From NCBI RefSeq assembly GCF_000588875.1, contig NZ_JEMV01000053.1, positions 1 through 32,186 on the forward strand: DNA of 32,186 nucleotides, read 5' to 3'. The translations under genes and the position numbers were made by a program. Under the pieces are notes generated by a model. That model made no database searches. It saw nothing but the letters and a program-made list of their open reading frames with translations, and was not told where the DNA came from. Shown in pieces: positions 10,213 to 19,214 of the stretch (its first letter is position 1; each line of letters begins with the position of its first letter). Source of the DNA: Sphingobium sp. Ant17 (GTDB taxonomy: Bacteria > Pseudomonadota > Alphaproteobacteria > Sphingomonadales > Sphingomonadaceae).

Positions 10213-11429
10213 TCAGGCGATGATCATTCCATGCTTTTTCGCGCCGAAACTCAGCTTGTCGCCTGCGTTTACGGTTACGGCAGGGTCGGTCAGACCTGGC
10301 CATTTACGCGAATCGCGCCTTCGGCCAGCTTGCGGCGGACTTCCTTGTTCGAGGGCGCGAAGCCGAGAGCCGTCGTGGCTTGCACCACGGTCAGGCCGTC
10401 GGTGCCGAGGCTGACGGTGGGCAAGTTGGCGTCGGACGCGCCTTCCTCGAACGTCAGCCTCGCGGTTTCGGCCGCGGCGGTGGCGGCTTCCGTACCCCGG
10501 CACAAAGCGGTTGCGGCATTGGCGAGGATCTTCTTTGCCTCATTGAGTTCCGCGCCTTGCAGGGCGGCAAGCCGATCGACTTCATCCATCGACAGGTCGG
10601 TGAACAGGCGCAGGCGGTTGGCGACATCGGCATCGGCCGTGTTGCGCCAGAATTGCCAATAATCATAATTCGATAGCTGATCTTCGTTGAGCCACACCGC
10701 GCCGCCCACGGTCTTGCCCATCTTGGACCCATCGGCATTGGTGAGCAGCGGCGTGGTCAAACCAAAGACCTGGGTGCCATCGACCCGGCGGGCCAGTTCG
10801 ACGCCGTTGACGATATTGCCCCACTGATCCGACCCGCCCATTTGCAGGCGGCAGGAGGCGCGGCGCGACAGCTCCAGAAAGTCGTAGGCCTGCAGGATCA
10901 TATAGTTGAATTCGAGGAAGCTGAGCGATTGTTCGCGGTCGAGCCGCAGCTTGACCGAATCGAAGCTGAGCATCCGGTTGACCGAGAAATGCTGGCCGAT
11001 GTCGCGCAGGAACGGGATATATTCGAGCTTGTCGAGCCAGTCGGCATTGTCGACCATGATTGCGTCGGTCGGGCCATTGCCAAAGGTCAGGAAACGTTCG
11101 AAGATGCGTTTGATGCTCGCGACATTTTGCGCGATCAGGTCGGTCGTCAGCAACTTGCGTGCTTCGTCCTTGAAACTGGGATCGCCGATCTTGCCGGTGC
11201 CGCCACCCATCAGGACGATCGGCTTATGCCCCGCCTTCTGAAGCTGGCGCAGCATCATGATCGACACGAGATGACCGACATGAAGCGAGGGGGCGGTGGG
11301 ATCGAAGCCGATATAGCCCGGCACCACCTGACTTGCGGCCATGGCGTCGAGGCCGGCCGCGTCGGTTAGCTGGTGGATGTAGCCGCGCGCTTCGAGCAGG
11401 CGCAGAAGATCGGACTGATAGTTGCTCAT
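10213..11429 (-). CDS. tyrS: Tyrosyl-tRNA synthetase (one frameshift near the 3' end)
   Basis: The enzyme attaches tyrosine to tRNA-Tyr in the cytosol. The class I signatures are HVGH (residues 50-53) and KMGKT near residue 234. Typical TyrRS sequence is also seen: YIGFDPTAPSLHVGHL, MGGGTGKIGDPS, QMGGSDQWGNIVNG. The C-terminal S4-like RNA-binding part (SNKEVRRKLAEGAIRVNGQV) is cut by a stop at 10290. The next frame continues LTDPAVTVNAGDKLSFGAKKH to a stop at 10213. One missing C in GGTC(C)TGACC restores a 405-residue protein of normal length. As the gene is essential, a sequencing error is the simplest explanation. I chose the start MSNYQSDLL at 11429; an in-frame ATG at 11447 is possible. 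anmK is divergent, 56 bases away. Confidence 0.95.
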
Positions 11430-11485
11430 GGGCCGCGCCTGTAGCATTGGCGAGGGCGTGATTAAAGAGGCGGAGTCTATTCCCT

Positions 11486-12572
11486 ATGCTGGCAATCGGT
11501 TTGATGTCCGGGACGTCGCGCGACGGGATCGACGCTGCCTTGATCGAGACGGACGGGGAGGGGGTGGTGACGCCGGTCGCCTTTCACGCCAAAGCCTATG
11601 AGGACGGGTTTCGCGTGCGGCTGGCGGAAAGCTGCACGCGGGCGATGGCGATGGATGCGCCGGGGTTCGAGCCGTTGATCGCGTCGGTCGAGGGTGAACT
11701 CACCGAATTGCATGTCGAGGCGATCGCGGACCTTTTGGGGCGCAGCGGGCATGTGGCGCAGGATATCGGCGTGATCGGCTTTCATGGCCATACCGTGGCG
11801 CATCGGCCCGACCGGGGCTGGACCTGGCAGATTGGCGACGGGGCCGCGCTGGCGGGGGCGTTCGGCATTACGGTGGTGGGCGACCTGCGCAGCGCCGATG
11901 TGGCGGCGGGCGGGCAGGGCGCACCGCTGATGCCGGTCTATCATCGCGCGCTGGCCGATGGGTTAGCGAAACCGGTCGCGATCCTGAACCTGGGCGGGGT
12001 GGCGAATATCACCGTGATCGGGACGGACGGCGATCTGGTCGCGTTCGACACCGGCATGGCGAGCGGCCTGATCGACAATTGGATGCAGGCGCAGGGCGAT
12101 GCGGCCTATGACGAGGGCGGCGCGGCGGCCGCGCTTGGCCAAGTGGACGAGGCGCGGTTGGCGGCGATGCTGGCCGATCCCTGGTTCGATTTGCCGCCGC
12201 CCAAGAGCATCGACCGCGAAGCGTTCACCATTGACGCGGTGCAGGGCTTGAGCCTGGAGGATGGCGCGGCGACGCTGACCGCTTTTTCGGCCGCGGCGGT
12301 GGCGCGGGCGATCGACCATCTGGCGGTGCGCCCCGCCTGCATCCATGTCGCGGGGGGGGGGGCGGCATAATGCCACGTTGATGGCGATGTTGCGGGCTCG
12401 GACGGGGCTGGATGTGGTGCCGGTCGATGGCCTGGGCTGGGACGGCGACGCGCTGGAGGCGCAGGGCTTTGCTTATATGGCGGTGCGGTCGATGCTGGGG
12501 CTGCCGATCAGCTTTCCGGGCACGACGGGCGTGCCGGAGCCGATGACGGGTGGGGTGCTGTTTCGGGGGTGA
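11486..12572 (+). CDS. anmK: Anhydro-N-acetylmuramic acid kinase (frameshift at a G-run)
   Basis: The enzyme phosphorylates and opens 1,6-anhydro-MurNAc released during cell-wall turnover, giving MurNAc-6-phosphate for recycling. The N-terminus MLAIGLMSGTSRDGIDAALIE is the family signature (ATP-binding loop and Asp). GFHGHTVAHRP, TWQIGDGAALAG, LNLGGVANIT and FDTGMASGLIDNWM follow in order. At 12352-12362 a run of 11 G occurs where 10 would keep the frame. The first frame stops at 12370, and the second carries RHNATLMAMLRARTG through FPGTTGVPEPMTGGVLFRG to 12572. Across the break it is about 361 residues, the usual length. No MurNAc-6-P etherase gene is nearby. Confidence 0.95.
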
Positions 12573-12652
12573 GGCGCGCCGGTGGGGCAATGGTGATGAA
12601 GGGTGGATAGGCGACGGTTTGCTGAGGAGTGATATTTTCGGGATAGCCGAGA

Positions 12653-13009
12653 TCAAATATCTCGGTGCGTTTCGCCCCTTATCCCTTCCATCAAGCTATC
12701 ATAGATGTCGTCCATAAGATGCCGTGCCTCCTCCGGCTTGCTGAACCGAACAGCAATCGAAAAGCATTTTTTCAATTCGGGACGGAGGTCGCTAGCCGCG
12801 CCCACGGATGAGTTCCAGTCTCGCCACTCCTTTAGGATGGCCCGCCGGTGATCCAGTGCCCCATCCTGAGCCGCAGCGGCAACGGCCCCACCAAGGGAGC
12901 CGTAAAGAATATCGAAATCCTCATTAAAATAACAACCGATAAGGTTAGAAAGCAGCGGCCAGCGTCGCTGTGCTAATTCCCGTTGTTCCCGTTTCCTCGT
13001 TGTCATCAT
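12653..13009 (-). CDS. Small protein resembling CdiI-type contact-dependent inhibition immunity proteins
   Basis: This is a 118-residue soluble protein with no signal peptide. The segment LSNLIGCYFNEDFDILYGSLGGAV followed by an alpha-helical region (RRAILKEWRDW) and a later helix (PEEARHLMDDIYDSLMEGI) resembles the CdiI_2-type immunity proteins, which share a 'YF(N/H)(E/Q)D(F/W)D' motif near the N-terminus. Family members neutralise a specific CdiA toxin tail by direct binding. No toxin, CdiB or polymorphic-toxin gene is beside it, so it would be an orphan immunity gene. It stands alone between anmK and a repeat. The assignment rests on one motif and size. Confidence 0.5.
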   Translation of the reverse strand: MMTTRKREQRELAQRRWPLLSNLIGCYFNEDFDILYGSLGGAVAAAAQDGALDHRRAILKEWRDWNSSVGAASDLRPELKKCFSIAVRFSKPEEARHLMDDIYDSLMEGIRGETHRDI

Positions 13010-13094
13010 GCGATAGTGTCATCGGCGGCAGATGTTCGCAATATTTGAAACCTGTCTTAGTTAGGAGCGTCTAATTGCTGGTCATTTTAATCAT

Positions 13095-13206
13095 CCTCCC
13101 CTGGCAGGGGAGGTGGCTGGCCGTAGGCCAGACGGAGGGGTGTCTCGCTCTCGATGGGGTTACACCCCTCCACCACTTCGCGGTCCCCCTCCCCTTACAG
13201 GGGAGG
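13095..13206. repeat. Paired REP-like palindromes in an intergenic gap
   Basis: Two copies of the same 8-bp-arm hairpin (CCTCCCCT / AGGGGAGG) lie at 13095-13113 (loop GGC) and 13188-13206 (loop TAC). Between them GGAGGGGTGT and ACACCCCTCC form a further inverted pair, so the whole block could fold as one large structure. The gap 13010-13273 holds no gene. The same palindrome recurs at 27786 and 32121. Confidence 0.75.
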
Positions 13207-13273
13207 ATTTTAGGGCAAATGTCGGCCGTTTCGAGACCATCACGCGCTTCGCTAAAAGCGTCGCCCGACGAAC

Positions 13274-14447
13274 TCACCGCTTCCGCGTCAATTCCCGCAT
13301 GGCTTCGTCTATCCCCGCGATCGTCAGCGGATACATGCGATCGTTCATCAGGTCGCGGATCAGGCGGGTGGACTGGCTATAGCCCCAATGGGCCTGCGGT
13401 GTTGGGTTGAGCCAGACGGTGGCGGGGTAGGTGTGGGCGATCCGTTCGAGCCAGACCGCGCCTGCTTCCTCGTTCATATGTTCGACCGACCCGCCCGGAT
13501 GGCTGATCTCATAGGGGCTCATCGCCGCGTCGCCGACGAAGATCACCTTATAATCATGGCCATATTTGTGGAGAATGTCCCAGGTCGGCGTGCGTTCGGC
13601 GAAGCGGCGGCGGTTGTCCTTCCACACGCCTTCATAGAGGCAGTTGTGGAAGTAGAAAAATTCCAGATTCTTGAATTCGCCCGTGGCGGCCGAGAATAGG
13701 TCTTCGCAGAGCGTGATGAACGGGTCCATCGATCCGCCGACGTCGAGGAAGAGCAGCAGCTTGACCGCATTATGCCGTTCCGGGCGCATGCGGATGTCGA
13801 GCCAGCCCTGGCGTGCGGTGCCGCGGATGGTTTCGTCGAGATCGAGTTCGTCGGTCGCCCCTTCGCGCGCGAAGCGGCGCAGGCGGCGCAGCGCGACCTT
13901 GATGTTGCGGGTGCCAAGGTCGCGGGTGTTGTCGAGATTGGCGAAGTCGCGCTGTTCCCAGACCTTGATCGCGCGCTTGTGGCGCGATTCCCCGCCGATG
14001 CGGACGCCTTCGGGATTATAGCCGCCATGGCCGAAGGGCGAGGTGCCGCCGGTGCCGACCCATTTATTACCACCCTGATGCCGCCCCTTCTGCTCCTCCA
14101 GCCGCTTTTTCAGCGTGTCCATGATCGTGTCCCAGTCACCCAGCGACTTGATCTTCTCCATCTCTTCCGCGCTCAGATATTTTTCGGCGACGAGGCGGAG
14201 CCATTCTTCGGGGATGTCAGCCTCGACTCCCTGCGCGCTTAACACGCCCTTGAACACCTGCGCAAAGACCTGGTCGAAGCGGTCGAGCAGGCCTTCATCC
14301 TTCACATAGGTCGCCGGCGAGATAATAGAAATCCTCCGGGCGGCGGGCGATGACGTCACGGTCGAGCGCTTCGAGGAGCAACAGATGCTCCTTGATGCCG
14401 ACGGGAATGCCGGCCGCGCGCAGGGCGTCGAGAAAGTTGAGCAACAT
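13274..14447 (-). CDS. VWA domain protein, CoxE-like (frameshift near the 5' end)
   Basis: Across the indel the gene encodes about 391 residues of the CoxE-like von Willebrand A group. Its N-terminal part (MLLNFLDALRAAGIPVGIKEHLLLLEALDRDV) and middle (FYYLAR/ATYVKDEGLLDRFDQVFAQVFKG) are typical. A glycine-rich linker and HKRAIKVWEQRDFANLDN precede the VWA fold. LFLDVGGSMD near residue 245 carries a degenerate MIDAS (DxGxS) motif. HYGHDYKVIFVGDAAMSPYE and the tail VWLNPTPQAHWGYSQSTRLI close the domain. The frame breaks near 14320, where CC and GG stand for the expected CCC and GGG. Such proteins usually work with a MoxR-type AAA ATPase, but none is adjacent. Start chosen at ATG 14447; an in-frame ATG lies at 14492. 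Confidence 0.85.
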
Positions 14448-14531
14448 GGGAAGGCTTGTCGGACAGCGAGGGCGGCGATGCAAGCCGGTCACGCGATCAT
14501 GACGGCAGCGGAATATTAAGTGTTGCAGTGC

Positions 14532-15959
14532 ATGGTTAATCCGTCACTATCCAGACATAATCGAAACGACGGGGCGCGCTTGAAAAACGGGGATATGTTG
14601 GCCGATTTGGGCGAAAGGTCGGGCGACATTGCATTGCAATGCAGCGAAACGGCGGGGTTTCTGGGTGCGCTCAATCATCGAATCCAGGGGGATTCCGCGC
14701 GGCTTGTGGATTTGCAGGCGAATATGGACGCGCTGGCGGCAAGCCATGGCGAAAGCGTTGCGGCGGCCCAGGAATTGCGCGTGACCGCGCAGCGCGCCGG
14801 ACGGATCATTGCCGAGGGGCATGACGTCATCACCCTGTCGATCGACGAACTGACCGGGTTGGTCGAGCATGTCACGGGGCTGGAGGGGCATTTGCGCCAG
14901 TTTCTAAGCGTGATCGAAGCGGTCGGCGACGTGTCGGACGAACTGGGCGCGATTGCGCGGCAGACGCGACTGCTCGGCGTCAATGCCGCGATCGAAGCGG
15001 CGCGCGGTGGCGCAGCGACGCAGGGCTTTGCCGTGGTGGCGGACGAGATCCGGCGGTTGGCGGGGCAGGCGGGGGAATCGGCCGCGTCGGTCGGCGACAA
15101 GCTGGGCCAACTGGATCGCGATGCGCGCCACCTGATCGGTGGGGTCGAGTCCAACATCGTGCGCGGGCGCGGGGTGGGCACCCATATCGACCGGTTGCGG
15201 CTGAGCATGGCCGAGATAGCCTCGCTGGTAACGCAATTTGGCGAGCGATCGGAGACGATCGTCGCCTGTACCGATGCGGCGGACAGTGATGTCGCCGCGC
15301 TGCGCCACGGGCTGACGACGTTCAGCCAGTCGGCCAGCGAGAGCGCCGCGCGGGCGGACGAAGCACGGGTGCAGCTCGAAGGGCTGGAGGGGATGGCCAA
15401 TGCGATGCTCAACAGCGCCGCACATGGCCCGCAACGCACGCGCAACAGCCGCTATATCGCGCTGGCCGAGGAGGGCGCGGAGGAGATCGGCGCACTGATC
15501 GAGCAGGGGCTTGCCGACGGGCATATCGGCATGGCGCAATTGTTCGATGTCGATTATCGCCGGGTGCCAGGGTCTGACCCGGCGCAATATCAGACCGGCT
15601 TTACGGCCTTTGCCGACGCGATGCTGCGCCCCGCGCTCGACCGGCATACGGGGGAGGACCGCACGATCGTGGGATGCTGTCTGATCGACATGAATGGGTA
15701 TCTGCCCACCCATATCAGCGCGCGATCCCAGCCGCAGCGGCCCGGCCAGCATCATTGGAATATGGAGCATGCGCGCAACCGCCAGATTTTCATGGATAGC
15801 CAGACCCGCCGTGCGCTGGACGGAGAGGGGGATTTCTTCCTCTACACCTATCGGCAGGATCTGGGCGAAGGCCGCTACCGCGCGCTGCGCAGCGTGTTCG
15901 TGCCGCTGGTATTTGGCGGGCGGCGCTGGGGCCTGTATGAGGTGGGCTATCTCATCTGA
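14532..15959 (+). CDS. Membrane-free methyl-accepting chemotaxis-type signalling protein
   Basis: This is a cytosolic receptor of about 475 residues. A long helical region comes first. The chemoreceptor signalling hairpin follows: IARQTRLLGVNAAIEAARGG and FAVVADEIRRLAGQAGESA near residues 140-185, the part that contacts CheA/CheW. After more coiled-coil, a C-terminal globular domain of about 150 residues begins near FDVDYRRVPG and includes VGCCLIDMNGYLPTH, HHWNMEHARNRQIF, a YRALRSVFVPLVF strand and GLYEVGYLI, which looks like a Cache/PAS-type sensor fold. No transmembrane segment or signal peptide is visible, so sensing should be intracellular. ATG 14532 is chosen; GTG 14520 is possible. The gene is divergent from the VWA gene and has no adjacent che genes. 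A 12-bp palindrome (15960-15971) overlaps its stop. Confidence 0.8.
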   Translation: MVNPSLSRHNRNDGARLKNGDMLADLGERSGDIALQCSETAGFLGALNHRIQGDSARLVDLQANMDALAASHGESVAAAQELRVTAQRAGRIIAEGHDVITLSIDELTGLVEHVTGLEGHLRQFLSVIEAVGDVSDELGAIARQTRLLGVNAAIEAARGGAATQGFAVVADEIRRLAGQAGESAASVGDKLGQLDRDARHLIGGVESNIVRGRGVGTHIDRLRLSMAEIASLVTQFGERSETIVACTDAADSDVAALRHGLTTFSQSASESAARADEARVQLEGLEGMANAMLNSAAHGPQRTRNSRYIALAEEGAEEIGALIEQGLADGHIGMAQLFDVDYRRVPGSDPAQYQTGFTAFADAMLRPALDRHTGEDRTIVGCCLIDMNGYLPTHISARSQPQRPGQHHWNMEHARNRQIFMDSQTRRALDGEGDFFLYTYRQDLGEGRYRALRSVFVPLVFGGRRWGLYEVGYLI

Positions 15960-16125
15960 TCGCGGCCGCGACGGGTGCCGTCAACCCGCGGCGCGCGCCT
16001 GTCCCCCATCAACCAATCGCATCGCCAAACGATAGGAGCGGTTATCCCGCTTCACAGTGCCGATATAACGGAACCCACACGCTCCTGATCGCTTACCCTA
16101 TAGGATCAAGCGCATCGGAGCATAT

Positions 16126-18396
16126 ATGGCAAACCCACCCAAGACGGTCGAATATGACAGCGCCACCGGCGGCTGGGGATCATTGCGCGGCATGGGGGAA
16201 ACCGCCTTGGGCGAGAGGTCGACCCCGGGTGCGTTTGAAACATTGCGGAGCCAGAACAAGACCGGCGGCTTCATGTGTACCAGTTGTGCCTGGGGGAAGC
16301 CAAAGCATCCGCATGCTTTTGAATTTTGCGAAAATGGCGCGAAGGCGACCCTGTGGGAATTGACCACGCATCGCTGCACGCCTGACTTTTTTGCCAAACA
16401 TAGCGTGACCGAGCTGCGCGGCTGGAGCGACCATGATCTGGAGCATGAGGGGCGGTTGACCCACCCCCTGCGCTATGACGCGGCCAGCGACCATTATGTG
16501 CCGTGCAGTTGGGATGAGGCGTTTTCCGCGATTGGTGCGGAATTGCAGGCGATTGATCCCAAGTCCGCCATATTCTACGCATCGGGTCGCGCGAGCCTGG
16601 AAACCTCCTATGTCTATGCGCTGTTCGCGCGTCTTTATGGGCATAACAATCTGCCCGACAGTTCGAACATGTGTCACGAAACGACGTCCGTTACGCTGAA
16701 CGCATTGATCGGGTCGCCGGTCGGGACATGCATTCTCGACGATTTCGAACAATGCGACGCGATCTTCTTTTTCGGGCAGAATACCGGCACCAACAGTCCG
16801 CGCTTCCTGCACCCCCTGCAGAAAGCCGTCGAACGCGGCTGCAAAGTCGTGACCTTCAACCCCATTCGCGAAAAGGGGCTGATCGAATTCATCAACCCGC
16901 AGCGGCCAACCCAGATGCTGACCGGCAATGGTACGCCGATCAGTTGCCAGTATCTGCAAGTGCGCGCGGGCGGCGACATCGCGGCGATCATGGGGCTGTG
17001 CAAATATGTGTTTGCCGAAGATGAACGCCGGGGCGGCACGCTGATCGACCAGGCGTTTATCGACGAACATTGTCTGGGCTTCGATGCATTCCGCGCCAAG
17101 GCGGATGCGACTACGTGGGACCGGATCGAGCAGGAATCGGGACTGTCCCGCGCCGATATCGAAGAAGCGGGCCGGGTCTATGTCGAGGCCGAGCGCGTGA
17201 TCGGCGTGTATGGCATGGGGCTTACGCAGCATGTCCATGGCTTTGAGAATATCGCCATGCTGGTCAATCTTCTGCTCATGCGGGGCCATATCGGCCGCAC
17301 CGGCGCAGGCATATGCCCCGTGCGCGGCCATTCCAACGTCCAGGGGCAGCGCACTGTCGGCATTTCCGAGAAGCCCGAACTGGTGCCGCTCGATACATTC
17401 GCCGCGCAGTTCGACTTCGATCCGCCGCGCGACACGGGTATGACCACGGTGGAAGTGTGCGAAGGCGTGCTGGATGAGACGGTGCAGGCCTTTATCGGTC
17501 TGGGCGGCAATTTCCTGCGCGCCATCCCGGACCAGGCGCGGATCGAGTCCGCCTGGGAACGGATGCGCCTGACCGTCCAGATCGCCACCAAGTTGAACCG
17601 TGGCCATTTGTTCAACGGCAAGACGGCCTATCTGCTCCCTTGCCTCGGGCGCAGCGAAGAAGATATGCAGGCCGGTGGGCCGCAGACGGTGACGATCGAG
17701 GATAGTTTCAGCCATATCCATGCGTCGATCGGCCATCGCACCCCGGCCAGCGAGCATCTGAAGTCGGAAATGGCGATCGTCGCGGGCATCGCGAAAGCGA
17801 CATTGATGCCCAATCCCAAGGTTCGCTGGGATGCGTGGACTGGGGACTATAGCCTGGTTCGCGATCTGATCGCCGAAACCTACCATGAAGAATTCCACGA
17901 TATGAACGCCCGCATCTTCGAGCCGGGTGGCTTCTATCGCGGCAACGGCGCGCGGGAGCGGATCTGGAAAACGAAGACCGGCAAGGCGCAGTTCACCGCG
18001 CCCGCCATGCTTGCCGCAACCGACGTGGCCGATGTGGATGGCCGCTACCGGCTGGTGACGGTCCGTTCCAACGACCAGTTCAACACCACCATCTATGGCT
18101 ATAGCGACCGGCTGCGCGGCATAGAGGGCAAGCGGGATGTCATACTGATCAATCCCGCCGATATGGCGGCCGCGGGCCTGAGCGAGGGACAGCGCGTGGC
18201 GCTGGTCGGGGATGCAGGCGATGGCCATGTTCGGCGCATCGACAATCTGGAAATCGTCCCCTTCGACCTGCCGGACGGCACGATCGTGGGCTATTATCCC
18301 GAACTCAACCCGCTGATTGCGCTGCACCATCATGACCGCAATTCCAAGACCCCAGCAAGCAAGGCCGTGCCAGTCCGCATCGAAGCCGCGCCGTGA
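16126..18396 (+). CDS. FdhF/YdeP family molybdopterin oxidoreductase
   Basis: This is a 756-residue formate-dehydrogenase-like molybdoenzyme with no Tat signal, so cytosolic. GFMCTSCAWGKPKHPHAFEFCENG (residues 48-70) provides an N-terminal cysteine cluster. DSSNMCHETTS places Cys183-His184 where formate dehydrogenases carry the Mo-bound Sec/Cys and its neighbouring His. FFGQNTGTNSPRFLHPLQKA, MRGHIGRTGAGICPVRGHSNVQG and the C-terminal RSNDQFNTTIYGYSDRLRGIEG are cofactor-binding regions of this branch. GGAG stands 5 bases before ATG 16126. Members such as E. coli YdeP are linked to acid resistance, but the reaction is unproven. The stop overlaps the start of a formate/nitrite channel gene, pointing to formate or another small anion as substrate or product. 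Confidence 0.9.
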   Translation: MANPPKTVEYDSATGGWGSLRGMGETALGERSTPGAFETLRSQNKTGGFMCTSCAWGKPKHPHAFEFCENGAKATLWELTTHRCTPDFFAKHSVTELRGWSDHDLEHEGRLTHPLRYDAASDHYVPCSWDEAFSAIGAELQAIDPKSAIFYASGRASLETSYVYALFARLYGHNNLPDSSNMCHETTSVTLNALIGSPVGTCILDDFEQCDAIFFFGQNTGTNSPRFLHPLQKAVERGCKVVTFNPIREKGLIEFINPQRPTQMLTGNGTPISCQYLQVRAGGDIAAIMGLCKYVFAEDERRGGTLIDQAFIDEHCLGFDAFRAKADATTWDRIEQESGLSRADIEEAGRVYVEAERVIGVYGMGLTQHVHGFENIAMLVNLLLMRGHIGRTGAGICPVRGHSNVQGQRTVGISEKPELVPLDTFAAQFDFDPPRDTGMTTVEVCEGVLDETVQAFIGLGGNFLRAIPDQARIESAWERMRLTVQIATKLNRGHLFNGKTAYLLPCLGRSEEDMQAGGPQTVTIEDSFSHIHASIGHRTPASEHLKSEMAIVAGIAKATLMPNPKVRWDAWTGDYSLVRDLIAETYHEEFHDMNARIFEPGGFYRGNGARERIWKTKTGKAQFTAPAMLAATDVADVDGRYRLVTVRSNDQFNTTIYGYSDRLRGIEGKRDVILINPADMAAAGLSEGQRVALVGDAGDGHVRRIDNLEIVPFDLPDGTIVGYYPELNPLIALHHHDRNSKTPASKAVPVRIEAAP

Positions 18397-19190
18397 TGGC
18401 GCAGGACGAGACTTTCGATGATCCCGTGGGCGATAGCATAGCGGCGGCAGCGCCGGCCGCGTTGGCGGCCAAGGCGCAGCAGCCTTTCGCGCGCATGGGC
18501 ATGCTGGCGATATTGGCGGGCGCGTTCATTGCTTTCGGATCGGTCGCGGCGATGGTCGCGCAGGCCAATATGGGCGATGGCGGTGCCGTGCGGCTTTTGT
18601 CGGGGGCGGCCTTTTCGGTGGGCCTGATGATCGTCATGATCGTCGGGGCCGAACTGTTCACCGGCAATACGATGATGCTGCTGTCGACCATGACCGGCGA
18701 CCTGAAGCCGCGCCGCATGCTTGGCGCATGGGCCATGGTCTGGTTCGGCAATCTGATCGGTGCGGTCGCCATCGCTCTTTTATTTGCGGCAAGCGGCGGT
18801 TTAGGCGACGGCGTCGGCGAGGCGGCGATCGCGCTGGCCACCGGCAAATTGACCAAAGCGCCTGCGGCCATATTCTGTTCCGCCATCCTCGCGAACATCT
18901 TGGTATGCCTGGCGGTATGGATGTCGATGAAGGCGCGGACCATAGCAGGCAAGGCTGTGGCGATTGTCGGCCCGGTGATGATCTTCGTCGCCGCCGGACT
19001 GGAACATTCGATCGCCAACATGTCCATCCTTCCCCTGGGATGGCTGGCGGCATCGTCGCAAAGCCCCGATTTCGCCAGCGGGCTGATCAACCTGGCGTTC
19101 AGTACGGCAGGCAATATCGTCGGTGGCGCCATGTTGGCGATCGGTATCGCCTGGGGGCATGATAAGCTGCACCGATCGGATCAGGGATAG
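18396..19190 (+). CDS. Formate/nitrite transporter (FNT) family channel
   Basis: This is an inner-membrane pentameric channel for small monovalent anions, 264 residues. Six hydrophobic helices are visible. Conserved FNT sequences include VGAELFTGNTMML (residues about 84-97), NILVCLAVWMSMKARTIAGK, and GLEHSIANMSILPLG, which holds the central pore His. The ATG at 18396 shares its A with the stop of the preceding molybdoenzyme gene, so the two are translationally coupled. Its place after a formate-dehydrogenase-like enzyme suggests formate passage. Its distance from nirBD (10 kb) makes nitrite less likely, but this cannot be excluded from sequence. Confidence 0.9.
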   Translation: MAQDETFDDPVGDSIAAAAPAALAAKAQQPFARMGMLAILAGAFIAFGSVAAMVAQANMGDGGAVRLLSGAAFSVGLMIVMIVGAELFTGNTMMLLSTMTGDLKPRRMLGAWAMVWFGNLIGAVAIALLFAASGGLGDGVGEAAIALATGKLTKAPAAIFCSAILANILVCLAVWMSMKARTIAGKAVAIVGPVMIFVAAGLEHSIANMSILPLGWLAASSQSPDFASGLINLAFSTAGNIVGGAMLAIGIAWGHDKLHRSDQG

Positions 19191-19214
19191 TCATTGATGG
19201 AGGGGATAGGGGGC

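Noticed and set aside
16180..18333. 717-codon open frame antisense to the molybdoenzyme gene
   Set aside because: It is a shadow frame in high-GC DNA. The plus-strand frame has clear family motifs and the antisense one has none.
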